Below are positions 40,641-48,113 of a stretch of 64,000 bases of DNA, piece by piece. The notes beneath the pieces are model-generated. The model worked only from the letters and a program-made list of their open reading frames with translations. It had not been told where the DNA came from and ran no database searches. The stretch is from Pseudomonas cremoricolorata (GTDB lineage: Bacteria > Pseudomonadota > Gammaproteobacteria > Pseudomonadales > Pseudomonadaceae). Numbering within the stretch: the first letter of the stretch is position 1; each line of letters opens with the position of its first letter. The translations under genes and the position numbers were made by a program. Location of the stretch: contig NZ_CP009455.1 of NCBI RefSeq assembly GCF_000759535.1, positions 124,001 through 188,000 on the forward strand. The letters are read 5' to 3'.

Positions 40641-41558
40641 GTGCTGGAAATCCGTCACCTGAAAACCCTTCATGCCCTGCGCGAGGCCGACAGTCTGGTG
40701 GAAGCGGCGGAACGCCTGCACCTGACCCAGTCGGCACTCTCTCATCAGTTCAAGGAACTGGAAGAGCGCCTGGGCCTGCCGCTGTTCGTGCGCAAGAGCA
40801 AGCCGCTGCGCTTTACCAGCGCCGGCCTGCGTCTGCTGCAACTGGCCGATGCCACCTTGCCCTTGCTGCGCAGTGCCGAGCGCGATATCGCGCGTCTGGC
40901 CGGCGGTACCGCCGGGCGCCTGCACATGGCCATCGAGTGCCATAGTTGCTTTCAGTGGCTGATGCCGACCATCGATCAGTTTCGCGACGCCTGGCCGGAA
41001 GTGGAACTCGACCTGGCCTCGGGGTTTGCCTTCGCACCCTTGCCGGCGCTGGCCCGCGGTGACCTTGACCTGGTCGTGACCTCCGACCCGCTGGACCTGG
41101 CAGGCATCACGTACGTGCCGCTGTTCACCTACGAGGCCATGCTGGCAGTGGCCAATCAGCACCCGCTGGCGAGCAAGCCCTACATCGTGCCGCAAGACCT
41201 GCTCGACCAGACCCTGATCACCTACCCGGTGGAACGCGACCGGCTGGACATCTTCACCCGCTTTCTCGAGCCGGCCGATATCGAACCGGCGGGGGTACGC
41301 ACCTCGGAGCTGACGGTCATGATGATGCAACTGGTCGCCAGCGGCCGTGGCGTGTGCGGCATGCCGCATTGGGCGCTGCACGAGTACAGCTCGCGCGGCT
41401 ATGTGAAGGGCAAGCGCCTGGGCGAGAAAGGCCTGTTCGCCACGCTGTACGCGGCGGTGCGCACCGACATGCTCGACGCGCCCTACATGCGCGATTTCCT
41501 GTTGACCGCCAAGGACACCTCGTTCGCCACCCTCGATGGGGTCAGTGCGGTGCGCTGA
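40641..41558 (+). CDS. metR: LysR-type regulator of methionine metabolism (MetR)
   Basis: A 305-residue LysR-family regulator. The N-terminal helix-turn-helix is LVEAAERLHLTQSALSHQFKELEERLG, a good match to MetR, and the effector domain has the family length. The GTG at 40641 is selected because GGAG lies ten bases upstream and the protein then starts MLEIRHLKTLHAL, as MetR does. MetR uses homocysteine as co-inducer in enterobacteria. The last 17 bases overlap the convergent Nudix gene. Confidence 0.9.
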   Translation: MLEIRHLKTLHALREADSLVEAAERLHLTQSALSHQFKELEERLGLPLFVRKSKPLRFTSAGLRLLQLADATLPLLRSAERDIARLAGGTAGRLHMAIECHSCFQWLMPTIDQFRDAWPEVELDLASGFAFAPLPALARGDLDLVVTSDPLDLAGITYVPLFTYEAMLAVANQHPLASKPYIVPQDLLDQTLITYPVERDRLDIFTRFLEPADIEPAGVRTSELTVMMMQLVASGRGVCGMPHWALHEYSSRGYVKGKRLGEKGLFATLYAAVRTDMLDAPYMRDFLLTAKDTSFATLDGVSAVR

Positions 41559-41955
41559 AGCGTTCGCGGTACAGCGGCAGGATCTGCTCGGCCGTCAGTG
41601 GCGCGAGCTCGACATCTGGGGTTTGGTCTGCGCTTAGCCACAACACCTGCTCGATCTCGGCGGCAGGTGCGACGGGTTGATCGGTGAGCACCTGGAACAG
41701 CTCGGCGTGCACCTGACAGCCAGGCTCGTTGGCTGCCGGAGCGCTGAAGCTGCCCAGGTGCTGGGCAGCCTGCGGTTCGATGCGCACGCCAAGCTCTTCG
41801 AACAGCTCGCGAGCAAGGGCCTGGGGCGCGGTTTCACCGGAATCGATCTTGCCACCAGGCTGCATGAAGGCCTGGGTGCCGCGTTTGCGCACCAGCAGGG
41901 TACGGCCCTGCGGGTCGACCAGCAGAGCGGCGGCGATGCGAATGATGTTGGACAT
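41542..41955 (-). CDS. Nudix hydrolase
   Basis: A 137-residue Nudix protein with a complete Nudix box (GKIDSGETAPQALARELFEELGV, about residues 35-57), so it should bind Mg2+ and cut a nucleoside diphosphate-linked substrate. No extra domain indicates the substrate. It is convergent with metR and overlaps its last codons. Confidence 0.9.
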   Translation of the reverse strand: MSNIIRIAAALLVDPQGRTLLVRKRGTQAFMQPGGKIDSGETAPQALARELFEELGVRIEPQAAQHLGSFSAPAANEPGCQVHAELFQVLTDQPVAPAAEIEQVLWLSADQTPDVELAPLTAEQILPLYRERFSAPH

Positions 41956-42018
41956 GAAGGGGCTGCCTGAATGGGCGTGCGAGCATTACACGCCCACGGT
42001 GCTCAGACAAGCGGCAGG

Positions 42019-42282
42019 TCACGGTGCAGGCTTGCTGGCGAAGCCGGCGAAGCGCTTGTTGAAGCCGGCGACACGGCCTTCGACGGTGGTCTTGCGCTGC
42101 TGACCGGTATACACCGGGTGAGATGCGCTGGACACATCGAGGGCCACGTAGGGGTAGGTGTTGCCGTCGCTGTGCACCTGGGTGCGGTCGGTGTCGACGC
42201 TGGAGCCGATGAGGAAGTACACGTCTGCGGCGGTGTCGTGGAACAGCACGGTACGGTATTGCGGGTGGATGCCAGGTTTCAT
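42019..42282 (-). CDS. rpmE2: Type B ribosomal protein L31, zinc-free paralogue
   Basis: An 87-residue L31 of the type B (YkgM-like) class. It contains no cysteine at all, unlike the zinc-ribbon L31, and has the type B landmarks [17 protein letters not shown] and [10 protein letters not shown]. Such copies replace the zinc-binding L31 under zinc starvation, freeing zinc, and are usually Zur-regulated. A Zur-box-like sequence lies about 20 bases upstream. Confidence 0.93.
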   Translation of the reverse strand: MKPGIHPQYRTVLFHDTAADVYFLIGSSVDTDRTQVHSDGNTYPYVALDVSSASHPVYTGQQRKTTVEGRVAGFNKRFAGFASKPAP

Positions 42283-42303
42283 GGTGGGTACTCCTGAGAT
42301 AAT

Positions 42304-42318
42304 TGATACCATATAACA
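42304..42318 (-). promoter_or_regulatory. Candidate Zur box upstream of rpmE2
   Basis: TGATACCATATAACA (plus strand) matches 12 of 15 positions of the Zur consensus TGTTATAATATAACA, with one perfect half TATAACA. It lies 22 bases before the L31 start. Zur control of zinc-free L31 is established in several bacteria. Confidence 0.6.
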
Positions 42319-42509
42319 TATCAATCAGGAATCGTTCCTGACAACTGCTCAGTGATTAAATGCGCTACGCCGGAATAATCGCGCAACCTCTGCCCGGTAC
42401 CGTTTGTCACAAGTAAGTCTCCGCTTCCTTTGACAAAATTTTCACATCGCCCACCCAGCGTCTAAGCTTCTGCCCAGCAAGATGAAACTACCTGGTCGGA
42501 TTTAGAACT

Positions 42510-45500
42510 ATGGGCGCACTGTGGCACACGGAACCTCCCCGAATGGAAGCAACCGATACCGAGCAGCCCTCTGCCCCAGCGCCACCACCCCGCCGCCGCC
42601 GTCGCCTGTGGTGGCGGCTGCTGGCCCTTCTGGTGCTGCTTGCACTGATCGCGCTGGGCATCGCCGTCTACCAGGAAAGCCAGACCTCAGCCTTGCAGGC
42701 CCGCACCTTCAGCCGCCTGGCCAGTACGCTGACCTACTCGCTGCAACCCGGTCCCAGCGACGCGGTGATTTACCCCGGCGAAGGGCCGTTCGACAAACGC
42801 CTGGGCTACAGCGGCATTGGCGAGTTCATCCCGCGCCTGCTCAAGCGTGACTATGTCATCAGCGAGCAGACGCGCTTCTCGCCCGCGCTGATGGACTACG
42901 TCGGTCACGGGCTGTTCGTCCCCTATGTGGAGAAAATCCAGGCAGGCCTTTCCATCACCGATTGTCGCGGCGACAGCCTTTACCGCTACCAATACCCACA
43001 GCACCTCTACCCGGCGTTCAGCGACATCCCGCCGGTGATGGTCAACAGCCTGCTGTTCATCGAAAACCGCGGCCTGCTCGACCCCAGAGACCCGCAGAAC
43101 AACCCGGCCGTAGACTGGCCACGCTTCGCCAAGGCGGCCTACAGCCAGATCGCCAAGTACTTGGCCCTGCCCGGTCAGTCAGCAGGCGGCAGTACCCTGG
43201 CCACACAACTGGAAAAATACCGTCATTCGCCCGATGGGCTGACCGTCTCGGGTGCGGAAAAGCTGCGGCAGATGTTTTCCGCCAGCGTGCGCGCCTACCA
43301 GGGCGGCCCCGATACCACGCTGGCGCGCCAGCGCATCGTGCGCGACTACCTCAACAGCGTGCCGCTGTCGGCCGTGCCGGGCCACGGCGAGGTGCACGGC
43401 ATGGCCGAGGGCTTGCGGGTGTGGTACGGGGCTGATTTCGATCAGGTCAACGCCGCGTTGAAAAGCACCTCCAGCGATGCCGAGCAGTTGGCCGAGCGCG
43501 GCCTTGCCCTGCGCCAGGTGCTGTCGCTGATGATCGCCCAGCGCCGGCCCTCGCATTATTTGTCCAAGGGCCGCATCGAGCTGGCCGAGCTGACCGATTC
43601 GCACGTGCGCGTGCTGGCTGCCAACGGCATCATCGAACCAGCCTTGGCCGACGCTGCCCTGGCCAGCAAGGCCATCTACCGCGACTGGGTAGCACAGCCG
43701 ACCATCGTGCCGATCGTCACCAACAAGGGCATCAGCCTGGCGCGCAACCGCCTGGCGGCGATGTTCAACCGCCCCCTCTACGACCTCGATCGTCTCGACC
43801 TGTCGGCCACCAGTACCTTGCAGGCCGACCTGCAGTTGCAGGTCAGCGACTACCTCAAGCACCTCGCCGACCCCGCCTTCGCCGCGCAGATCGGCCTGAT
43901 CGGCGAGCGCTTGCTCACCCCCAAGACCACCGACCAGGTCAGCTACAGCTTCACCCTGTTCGAACGCACCGCCGACGGCTCACGGGTGCGCGTGCAAACC
44001 GACAGCACCAACCAGCCGTTCGACATCAACGAAGGCAGCAAGCTGGAGCTGGGTTCGACCGCCAAGTTGCGGGTGCTCACCACCTACCTGGAAATCATCG
44101 CCGAGCTGCACGGGCAATATGCCGGCAAGCCAGCCGCTGAACTGCGCAAGGTGCAGGTCGCCGACCTCGACCGCCTCAGCCGCTGGTCGCTCGACTGGCT
44201 GCTACAGAACCCCAAGGACCAGAACCTTGCGGCCATGCTCGATGCCGCATTGGAGCGCAAATACTCGGCCAACACCGGGGAGTCGTTCTTCACCGGCGGC
44301 GGCATGCACGTGTTCAACAACTTCCGCAAGGAAGACAATGGCCGCAACCCGACGCTCAAGGACGCCCTGCGCGAATCGATCAACCTGCCGTTCATTCGCC
44401 TGATGCGCGACATCGTGCGCTACGTGACCTACCAGCAGCCCTACAACCGTGAACCGCTGCTCAAGGACGACGCCGATCCGCGCCGCCAGGAATACCTGGC
44501 GCGCTTCGCCGACCGCGAAGGCACCAATTACCTCCTGCGCTTCTGGAAGAAATACCAGCGCAAGACCTCGCAGCAACGCCTGGACACCTTCCTCGACAGC
44601 CTGCGCGTCACCCCGCAGCGCCTGGCCGCCGTGCACCGCTACCTGTTCCCCGAGTCACGTCAGGAAACCTTCAACGCCTTCGTCCGCGCCCACAGCCAGG
44701 GCAGTCCGGCGGCCCTGGCCAAACTCAGCGACAGTCGCCTGGTGGAGATGTACGCCGCCTACGGGCCGGGCAAGTACGACCTGCCGGATCAGGGCTACAT
44801 CGCCAAGGTGCACCCGCTCGATCTGTGGTTGCTCGGTTACCTGCTGAAAAATCCCGGCGCCACCCAGCGTGAGGCAATCAACGCCAGTCGCTTCGAGCGC
44901 CAGGAGGTGTACAGCTGGCTGTTCAAGAGCCGCCACCAGGGCGCGCGCGACAGCCGGGTGCGGACCATGGTCGAGATCGAAGCCTTCCTCGATATCCATC
45001 AGCGCTGGAAACGCGTCGGCTACCCGTTCGATCACCTGGTGCCATCGCTGGCCACGGCCATTGGCAGTTCGGGTGATCGGCCGGCGGCGTTGTCCGAGCT
45101 GGTCGGCATCATCCAGAACGATGGCGTGCGCCTGCCGACCTTGCGGATCGACACCTTGCACCTGGCCGCAGGCACCCCGTACGAGACGCAGTTGGTCAGC
45201 GATCCTGACCGCGGCAAGCGGATTCTGCCGGTGGAAGTGGCCCAGGCGCTCAAGGGCGCCATGTCGCAGGTAGTCGACGCCGGTACTGCGCGGCGTATTT
45301 CCGGCAGCTTCATCTTGCACGATGGCACCCCGCTGGTGATGGGTGGCAAGACTGGCACTGGCGATAACCGCATCGAAAGCTTCGGTGCCGGCGGTCGGCT
45401 GATCGGCTCACGCTCGCTGAACCGCACCGCCACCTTCGTGTTCTTCCTCGGTGACAACCATTTCGGCACGCTCACTGCCTTCGTGCCAGGCCGCACGGCC

Positions 45501-45635
45501 GAGGCGTTCAAATTCACCTCCGCCTTACCCGTGCAGGTGCTCAAGGGCATGGCACCGATTCTCATGCCGTATCTCGAGCCCGGCAGCGCGACCGAATGCA
45601 CGGCACCGCAGGTAGCCGCCAACGGGGCGTCCTAG
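42510..45635 (+). CDS. Divergent bifunctional penicillin-binding protein (transglycosylase/transpeptidase)
   Basis: A 1041-residue inner-membrane protein: a cytoplasmic Pro/Arg-rich N-terminus, one membrane helix (about 33-52), a GT51-like glycosyltransferase domain (about 150-330) and a transpeptidase domain. GT51 landmarks are altered: IENR at 184-187 with Glu185 where EDxxF is usual, GGSTLATQLEK instead of GGSTITQQ, then YLNSVPLS. The transpeptidase triad is present: STAK 516-519, SIN 623-625, KTG 947-949. The gap from SxN to KTG, 322 residues, is far longer than the 120-140 typical of class A enzymes, meaning an extra segment of about 200 residues. It is a single gene. The start could instead be ATG at 42543. 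Confidence 0.78.
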   Translation: MGALWHTEPPRMEATDTEQPSAPAPPPRRRRRLWWRLLALLVLLALIALGIAVYQESQTSALQARTFSRLASTLTYSLQPGPSDAVIYPGEGPFDKRLGYSGIGEFIPRLLKRDYVISEQTRFSPALMDYVGHGLFVPYVEKIQAGLSITDCRGDSLYRYQYPQHLYPAFSDIPPVMVNSLLFIENRGLLDPRDPQNNPAVDWPRFAKAAYSQIAKYLALPGQSAGGSTLATQLEKYRHSPDGLTVSGAEKLRQMFSASVRAYQGGPDTTLARQRIVRDYLNSVPLSAVPGHGEVHGMAEGLRVWYGADFDQVNAALKSTSSDAEQLAERGLALRQVLSLMIAQRRPSHYLSKGRIELAELTDSHVRVLAANGIIEPALADAALASKAIYRDWVAQPTIVPIVTNKGISLARNRLAAMFNRPLYDLDRLDLSATSTLQADLQLQVSDYLKHLADPAFAAQIGLIGERLLTPKTTDQVSYSFTLFERTADGSRVRVQTDSTNQPFDINEGSKLELGSTAKLRVLTTYLEIIAELHGQYAGKPAAELRKVQVADLDRLSRWSLDWLLQNPKDQNLAAMLDAALERKYSANTGESFFTGGGMHVFNNFRKEDNGRNPTLKDALRESINLPFIRLMRDIVRYVTYQQPYNREPLLKDDADPRRQEYLARFADREGTNYLLRFWKKYQRKTSQQRLDTFLDSLRVTPQRLAAVHRYLFPESRQETFNAFVRAHSQGSPAALAKLSDSRLVEMYAAYGPGKYDLPDQGYIAKVHPLDLWLLGYLLKNPGATQREAINASRFERQEVYSWLFKSRHQGARDSRVRTMVEIEAFLDIHQRWKRVGYPFDHLVPSLATAIGSSGDRPAALSELVGIIQNDGVRLPTLRIDTLHLAAGTPYETQLVSDPDRGKRILPVEVAQALKGAMSQVVDAGTARRISGSFILHDGTPLVMGGKTGTGDNRIESFGAGGRLIGSRSLNRTATFVFFLGDNHFGTLTAFVPGRTAEAFKFTSALPVQVLKGMAPILMPYLEPGSATECTAPQVAANGAS

Positions 45636-45670
45636 ACACCCCTCAAGGCCTGAACAAACCAGCGCACGAT

Positions 45671-45719
45671 CAATAAATGGGAATCATGCGCATTTATTGC
45701 TTGATAAAAGATATATCTT
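45671..45719 (+). promoter_or_regulatory. Inverted repeats upstream of the PadR gene
   Basis: Two palindromic elements precede the PadR regulator gene: CAATAAATG (45671-45679) with its exact complement CATTTATTG (45691-45699), and AAGATATATCTT (45708-45719), a perfect 12-base palindrome. Either may be the PadR operator; E. coli YqjI, a relative, binds A/T-rich inverted repeats. Neither has the T-run of a terminator. Confidence 0.55.
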
Positions 45720-45759
45720 GCGTAAGCTTTTGCGATACCTCTCATCGCGGAGCCTGCCC

Positions 45760-46290
45760 ATGCGCAACCCCCTTGCCCAAGACCCGTTCGAGCGCCGTGG
45801 CGGCCGTGGCCCGCGCATGTTCGCTCCGGGCGACCTGAAACTGCTGCTGCTGTCGCTGCTGGCTGAACAGCCTGGCCACGGCTACGACCTGATCCGCCAG
45901 ATCGAAAAGCGCTTCGACGGCGGCTACAGCCCAAGCCCCGGGGTGATCTACCCCACCCTCAACTTCCTCGAAGAAGCCGAGTTGATCCGCGGCCAGGCGC
46001 AGGGCAGCAAGCGCCTGTACCTGATCACCGATCTTGGCCAAAGCAGCCTTGCCGAGCAACGCGTGGCGCTGGACAACCTGCGCATGCGCCTGGACATCAG
46101 CAAGCGTGCGCTGACCGGCCAGCAGCGTCCGGAACAGATCCACCAGGCGGTGGGCAACCTGCGCCATGCCCTGCACATGCACAACGGCCACTGGAGCGCC
46201 GAAGAAATCGAGCGCGTCACTCGCCTGCTCAACGATGCCGCCAGCGCCATTGCCGCCGGCCCTCACCCGACGTCGGAGAATCGCTCATGA
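45760..46290 (+). CDS. PadR-family transcriptional regulator (YqjI/NfeR-like)
   Basis: A 176-residue PadR-type winged-helix regulator. The DNA-binding domain is at about 24-95 (GDLKLLLLSLLAEQPGHGYDLI, then PSPGVIYPTLNFLEE). It resembles E. coli YqjI/NfeR but lacks the His- and Cys-rich N-terminal leader that binds nickel there; only MRNPLAQDPFERRGGRG precedes the domain. It overlaps the downstream siderophore-interacting protein gene by ATGA, mirroring the yqjI/yqjH pair. The start at 45760 has GGAG about 10 bases upstream; codons before it overlap the operator region. Confidence 0.85.
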   Translation: MRNPLAQDPFERRGGRGPRMFAPGDLKLLLLSLLAEQPGHGYDLIRQIEKRFDGGYSPSPGVIYPTLNFLEEAELIRGQAQGSKRLYLITDLGQSSLAEQRVALDNLRMRLDISKRALTGQQRPEQIHQAVGNLRHALHMHNGHWSAEEIERVTRLLNDAASAIAAGPHPTSENRS

Positions 46291-47048
46291 ACGACAGTGT
46301 CCATCGCGTCAATCACACCCTCCGTCAGCGCTGCCTGAGCGTGCTCAGGGTCACCGAGCTGACCCCGCGCATGCGCCGCATCACCTTGGGCGGCGCCGAG
46401 CTGGAGGGCTTCACCAGCCTGGGCAGCGACGATCACATCAAGCTGCTGTTCGCCAGCGACGCCGCACAACAGGCGGCCATCGAGGCGCGCCAGTTGGGCC
46501 GCGATGCCGAGGTCAAGCCGACCTTGCGCGAGTACACACCGCGGCGCATCGACCTCGACGCCCTGGAGTTGGACATCGACTTCGTCCTGCATGGCGATGG
46601 CCCTGCCTCGACCTGGGCCGCCCAGGCAGCTCCCGGCCAGACCCTGCACATCGCCGGTCCGCGCGCGTCACTGGTGGTACCGGACATCTTCGACAGCTAC
46701 CTGCTGATCGGCGACGAAACCGCTCTGCCAGCCATCGCCCGGCGCCTGGAGGAACTACCAGCGGGGCGTCAGGTACTGGCGCTGATCCAGATCGAAGATG
46801 CCGCCGAGCGCCAGCTGTTGCCCAGCCAGGCGCAGGTCGAGATACGCTGGGTAGTGCGCCATGAGGCCGAGCTGGCCGCGCAGATCGAGGCCCTTGAGCT
46901 GCCCGCAGGCCGTCTGTACAGCTGGGTCGCGCTGGAAAAGAGCCTGACTCGCGAGGTCAAGGCGCTGCTGCTGGACAAAGGCGTCAACGAGCAGCATCTC
47001 AAGGCTGCCGCCTATTGGCGCGCTGATGCCAGCGCCGACGAGGCCTGA
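46287..47048 (+). CDS. Siderophore-interacting FAD protein (YqjH/ViuB family ferric-chelate reductase)
   Basis: A 253-residue protein of the SIP family. The FAD/NAD(P)H-reductase-like fold is visible in TPRMRRITLGG, REYTPRRID (FAD-binding RxYT), FVLHGDGPASTWA (phosphate-binding) and LIGDETALPAIAR. It should reduce iron in ferric siderophore complexes in the cytoplasm, releasing Fe2+. Translationally coupled to the PadR regulator, which probably autoregulates the pair. Confidence 0.9.
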   Translation: MNDSVHRVNHTLRQRCLSVLRVTELTPRMRRITLGGAELEGFTSLGSDDHIKLLFASDAAQQAAIEARQLGRDAEVKPTLREYTPRRIDLDALELDIDFVLHGDGPASTWAAQAAPGQTLHIAGPRASLVVPDIFDSYLLIGDETALPAIARRLEELPAGRQVLALIQIEDAAERQLLPSQAQVEIRWVVRHEAELAAQIEALELPAGRLYSWVALEKSLTREVKALLLDKGVNEQHLKAAAYWRADASADEA

Positions 47049-47051
47049 TCG

Positions 47052-47687
47052 TCACGCGCGGCGCCTGGCGCGCCAGCGGTCGATGGCGATGAACAGACCA
47101 CCGACCAGGCAAAAGCCCAGCAGCAACCCAAGGGCATTGAGCAGTACCCGGCCATAGCCCAGTTCGGCCACGTTGATGAAGGGATAGGGATACACCCCAA
47201 TCTCGAAGCCGCGCCACAGTGCGAAAGCAAAATAGCCCAGCGGGTAGAGACTCCACGCCGCCAGATGGTGCAGACGCAGACTTCCCTTGGGCACCACCCG
47301 CCACCAGTACAGGACGAACAGCGCCGGCATCACATCGTGCAGCAACTCATCGGCCAGCCACTGCCAACCGCTGGGCTGCCACAAGTGGCGTAGCAGCAGA
47401 CTGTAGGCCAGTGCCACCAGGCTGATGCTGACGGCGATGCCGGTGCTGACCGGCGCGCTGAGAAACCAGCGCCGCGCCGGCCCTTCCCGACCCCACGCGG
47501 CGTGGCTCAGCACGGTCGCCACCAAGGTATTGCTGAGGACGGTGAAGTAACCGAACACGCTCACCAGCCCACCGACCAGGTTCGCCTCGGCCTGCCAGCG
47601 GGCTATCAGCACCAACCAGATCTGCACGCTCAGGCCGGTCCAGCCGAGCAATGCCGCCAGCGTCAGCCACGGATGCCGGATGCTCAA
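47052..47687 (-). CDS. Pr6Pr-family integral membrane protein
   Basis: A 211-residue membrane protein with about six hydrophobic helices (for example [21 protein letters not shown], then [13 protein letters not shown] and [19 protein letters not shown]), matching the FAR-17a/AIG1-like Pr6Pr membrane family. The start is inferred as TTG at 47687, sharing four bases (TTGA) with the stop of the VF530 gene upstream, which gives [10 protein letters not shown]; codons further upstream would be inside that gene. Function unknown. Confidence 0.72.
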   Translation of the reverse strand: MSIRHPWLTLAALLGWTGLSVQIWLVLIARWQAEANLVGGLVSVFGYFTVLSNTLVATVLSHAAWGREGPARRWFLSAPVSTGIAVSISLVALAYSLLLRHLWQPSGWQWLADELLHDVMPALFVLYWWRVVPKGSLRLHHLAAWSLYPLGYFAFALWRGFEIGVYPYPFINVAELGYGRVLLNALGLLLGFCLVGGLFIAIDRWRARRRA

Positions 47688-47905
47688 CCGCGGCGCTGCA
47701 TCTTCACGTACAGCTGCTCGACTTTTTCCCGCGCCCAAGGGGTCTTGCGCAGAAAGGTCAGGCTCGACTTGATGCTCGGGTCGCGCTGAAAACAGCGCAC
47801 CTCGACCCGCTCGGCCAGCCCGGCCCATTGGTAGTGGGCCACCAGTTCGGTGAGGATCTGTTCGAGGGTCTTGCCATGCAAGGCGTTGTGTTCCGACGTA
47901 CTCAT
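47684..47905 (-). CDS. VF530-family DNA-binding protein
   Basis: A 73-residue protein starting [20 protein letters not shown], the form typical of the VF530 family (small proteins with a helical fold, reported as DNA-binding). Conserved stretches include GWxxL-like [11 protein letters not shown], [27 protein letters not shown] possible GGAG ribosome site is weak. It overlaps the Pr6Pr gene downstream by four bases. Confidence 0.8.
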   Translation of the reverse strand: MSTSEHNALHGKTLEQILTELVAHYQWAGLAERVEVRCFQRDPSIKSSLTFLRKTPWAREKVEQLYVKMQRRG

Positions 47906-48066
47906 GCCGCGCTCCAGAATTAGCAAGGGACGCACTTTACACCGGTAAGGCCGCCCAGGTTGATTCTGACCCCCTACAGCGCCAGCGGTTTCTTTCACAA
48001 CCACTGACTGCAGACAACGGCGACAAAGTGCTGGTCAGCCGTGACGGCTTTGTGCTGGAATAATTA

Positions 48067-48081
48067 TGTTACTTTATAACG
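48067..48081 (+). promoter_or_regulatory. Candidate Zur box upstream of the ZnuD-like receptor
   Basis: TGTTACTTTATAACG matches about 12 of 15 positions of the Zur consensus TGTTATAATATAACA (TGTTA and TATAAC halves intact). It lies 32 bases before the receptor start. The same degree of match is seen at the L31 gene in this window. Confidence 0.65.
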
Positions 48082-48113
48082 TAATAATTATCTGCCAAGG
48101 AACGTCACCCGCC

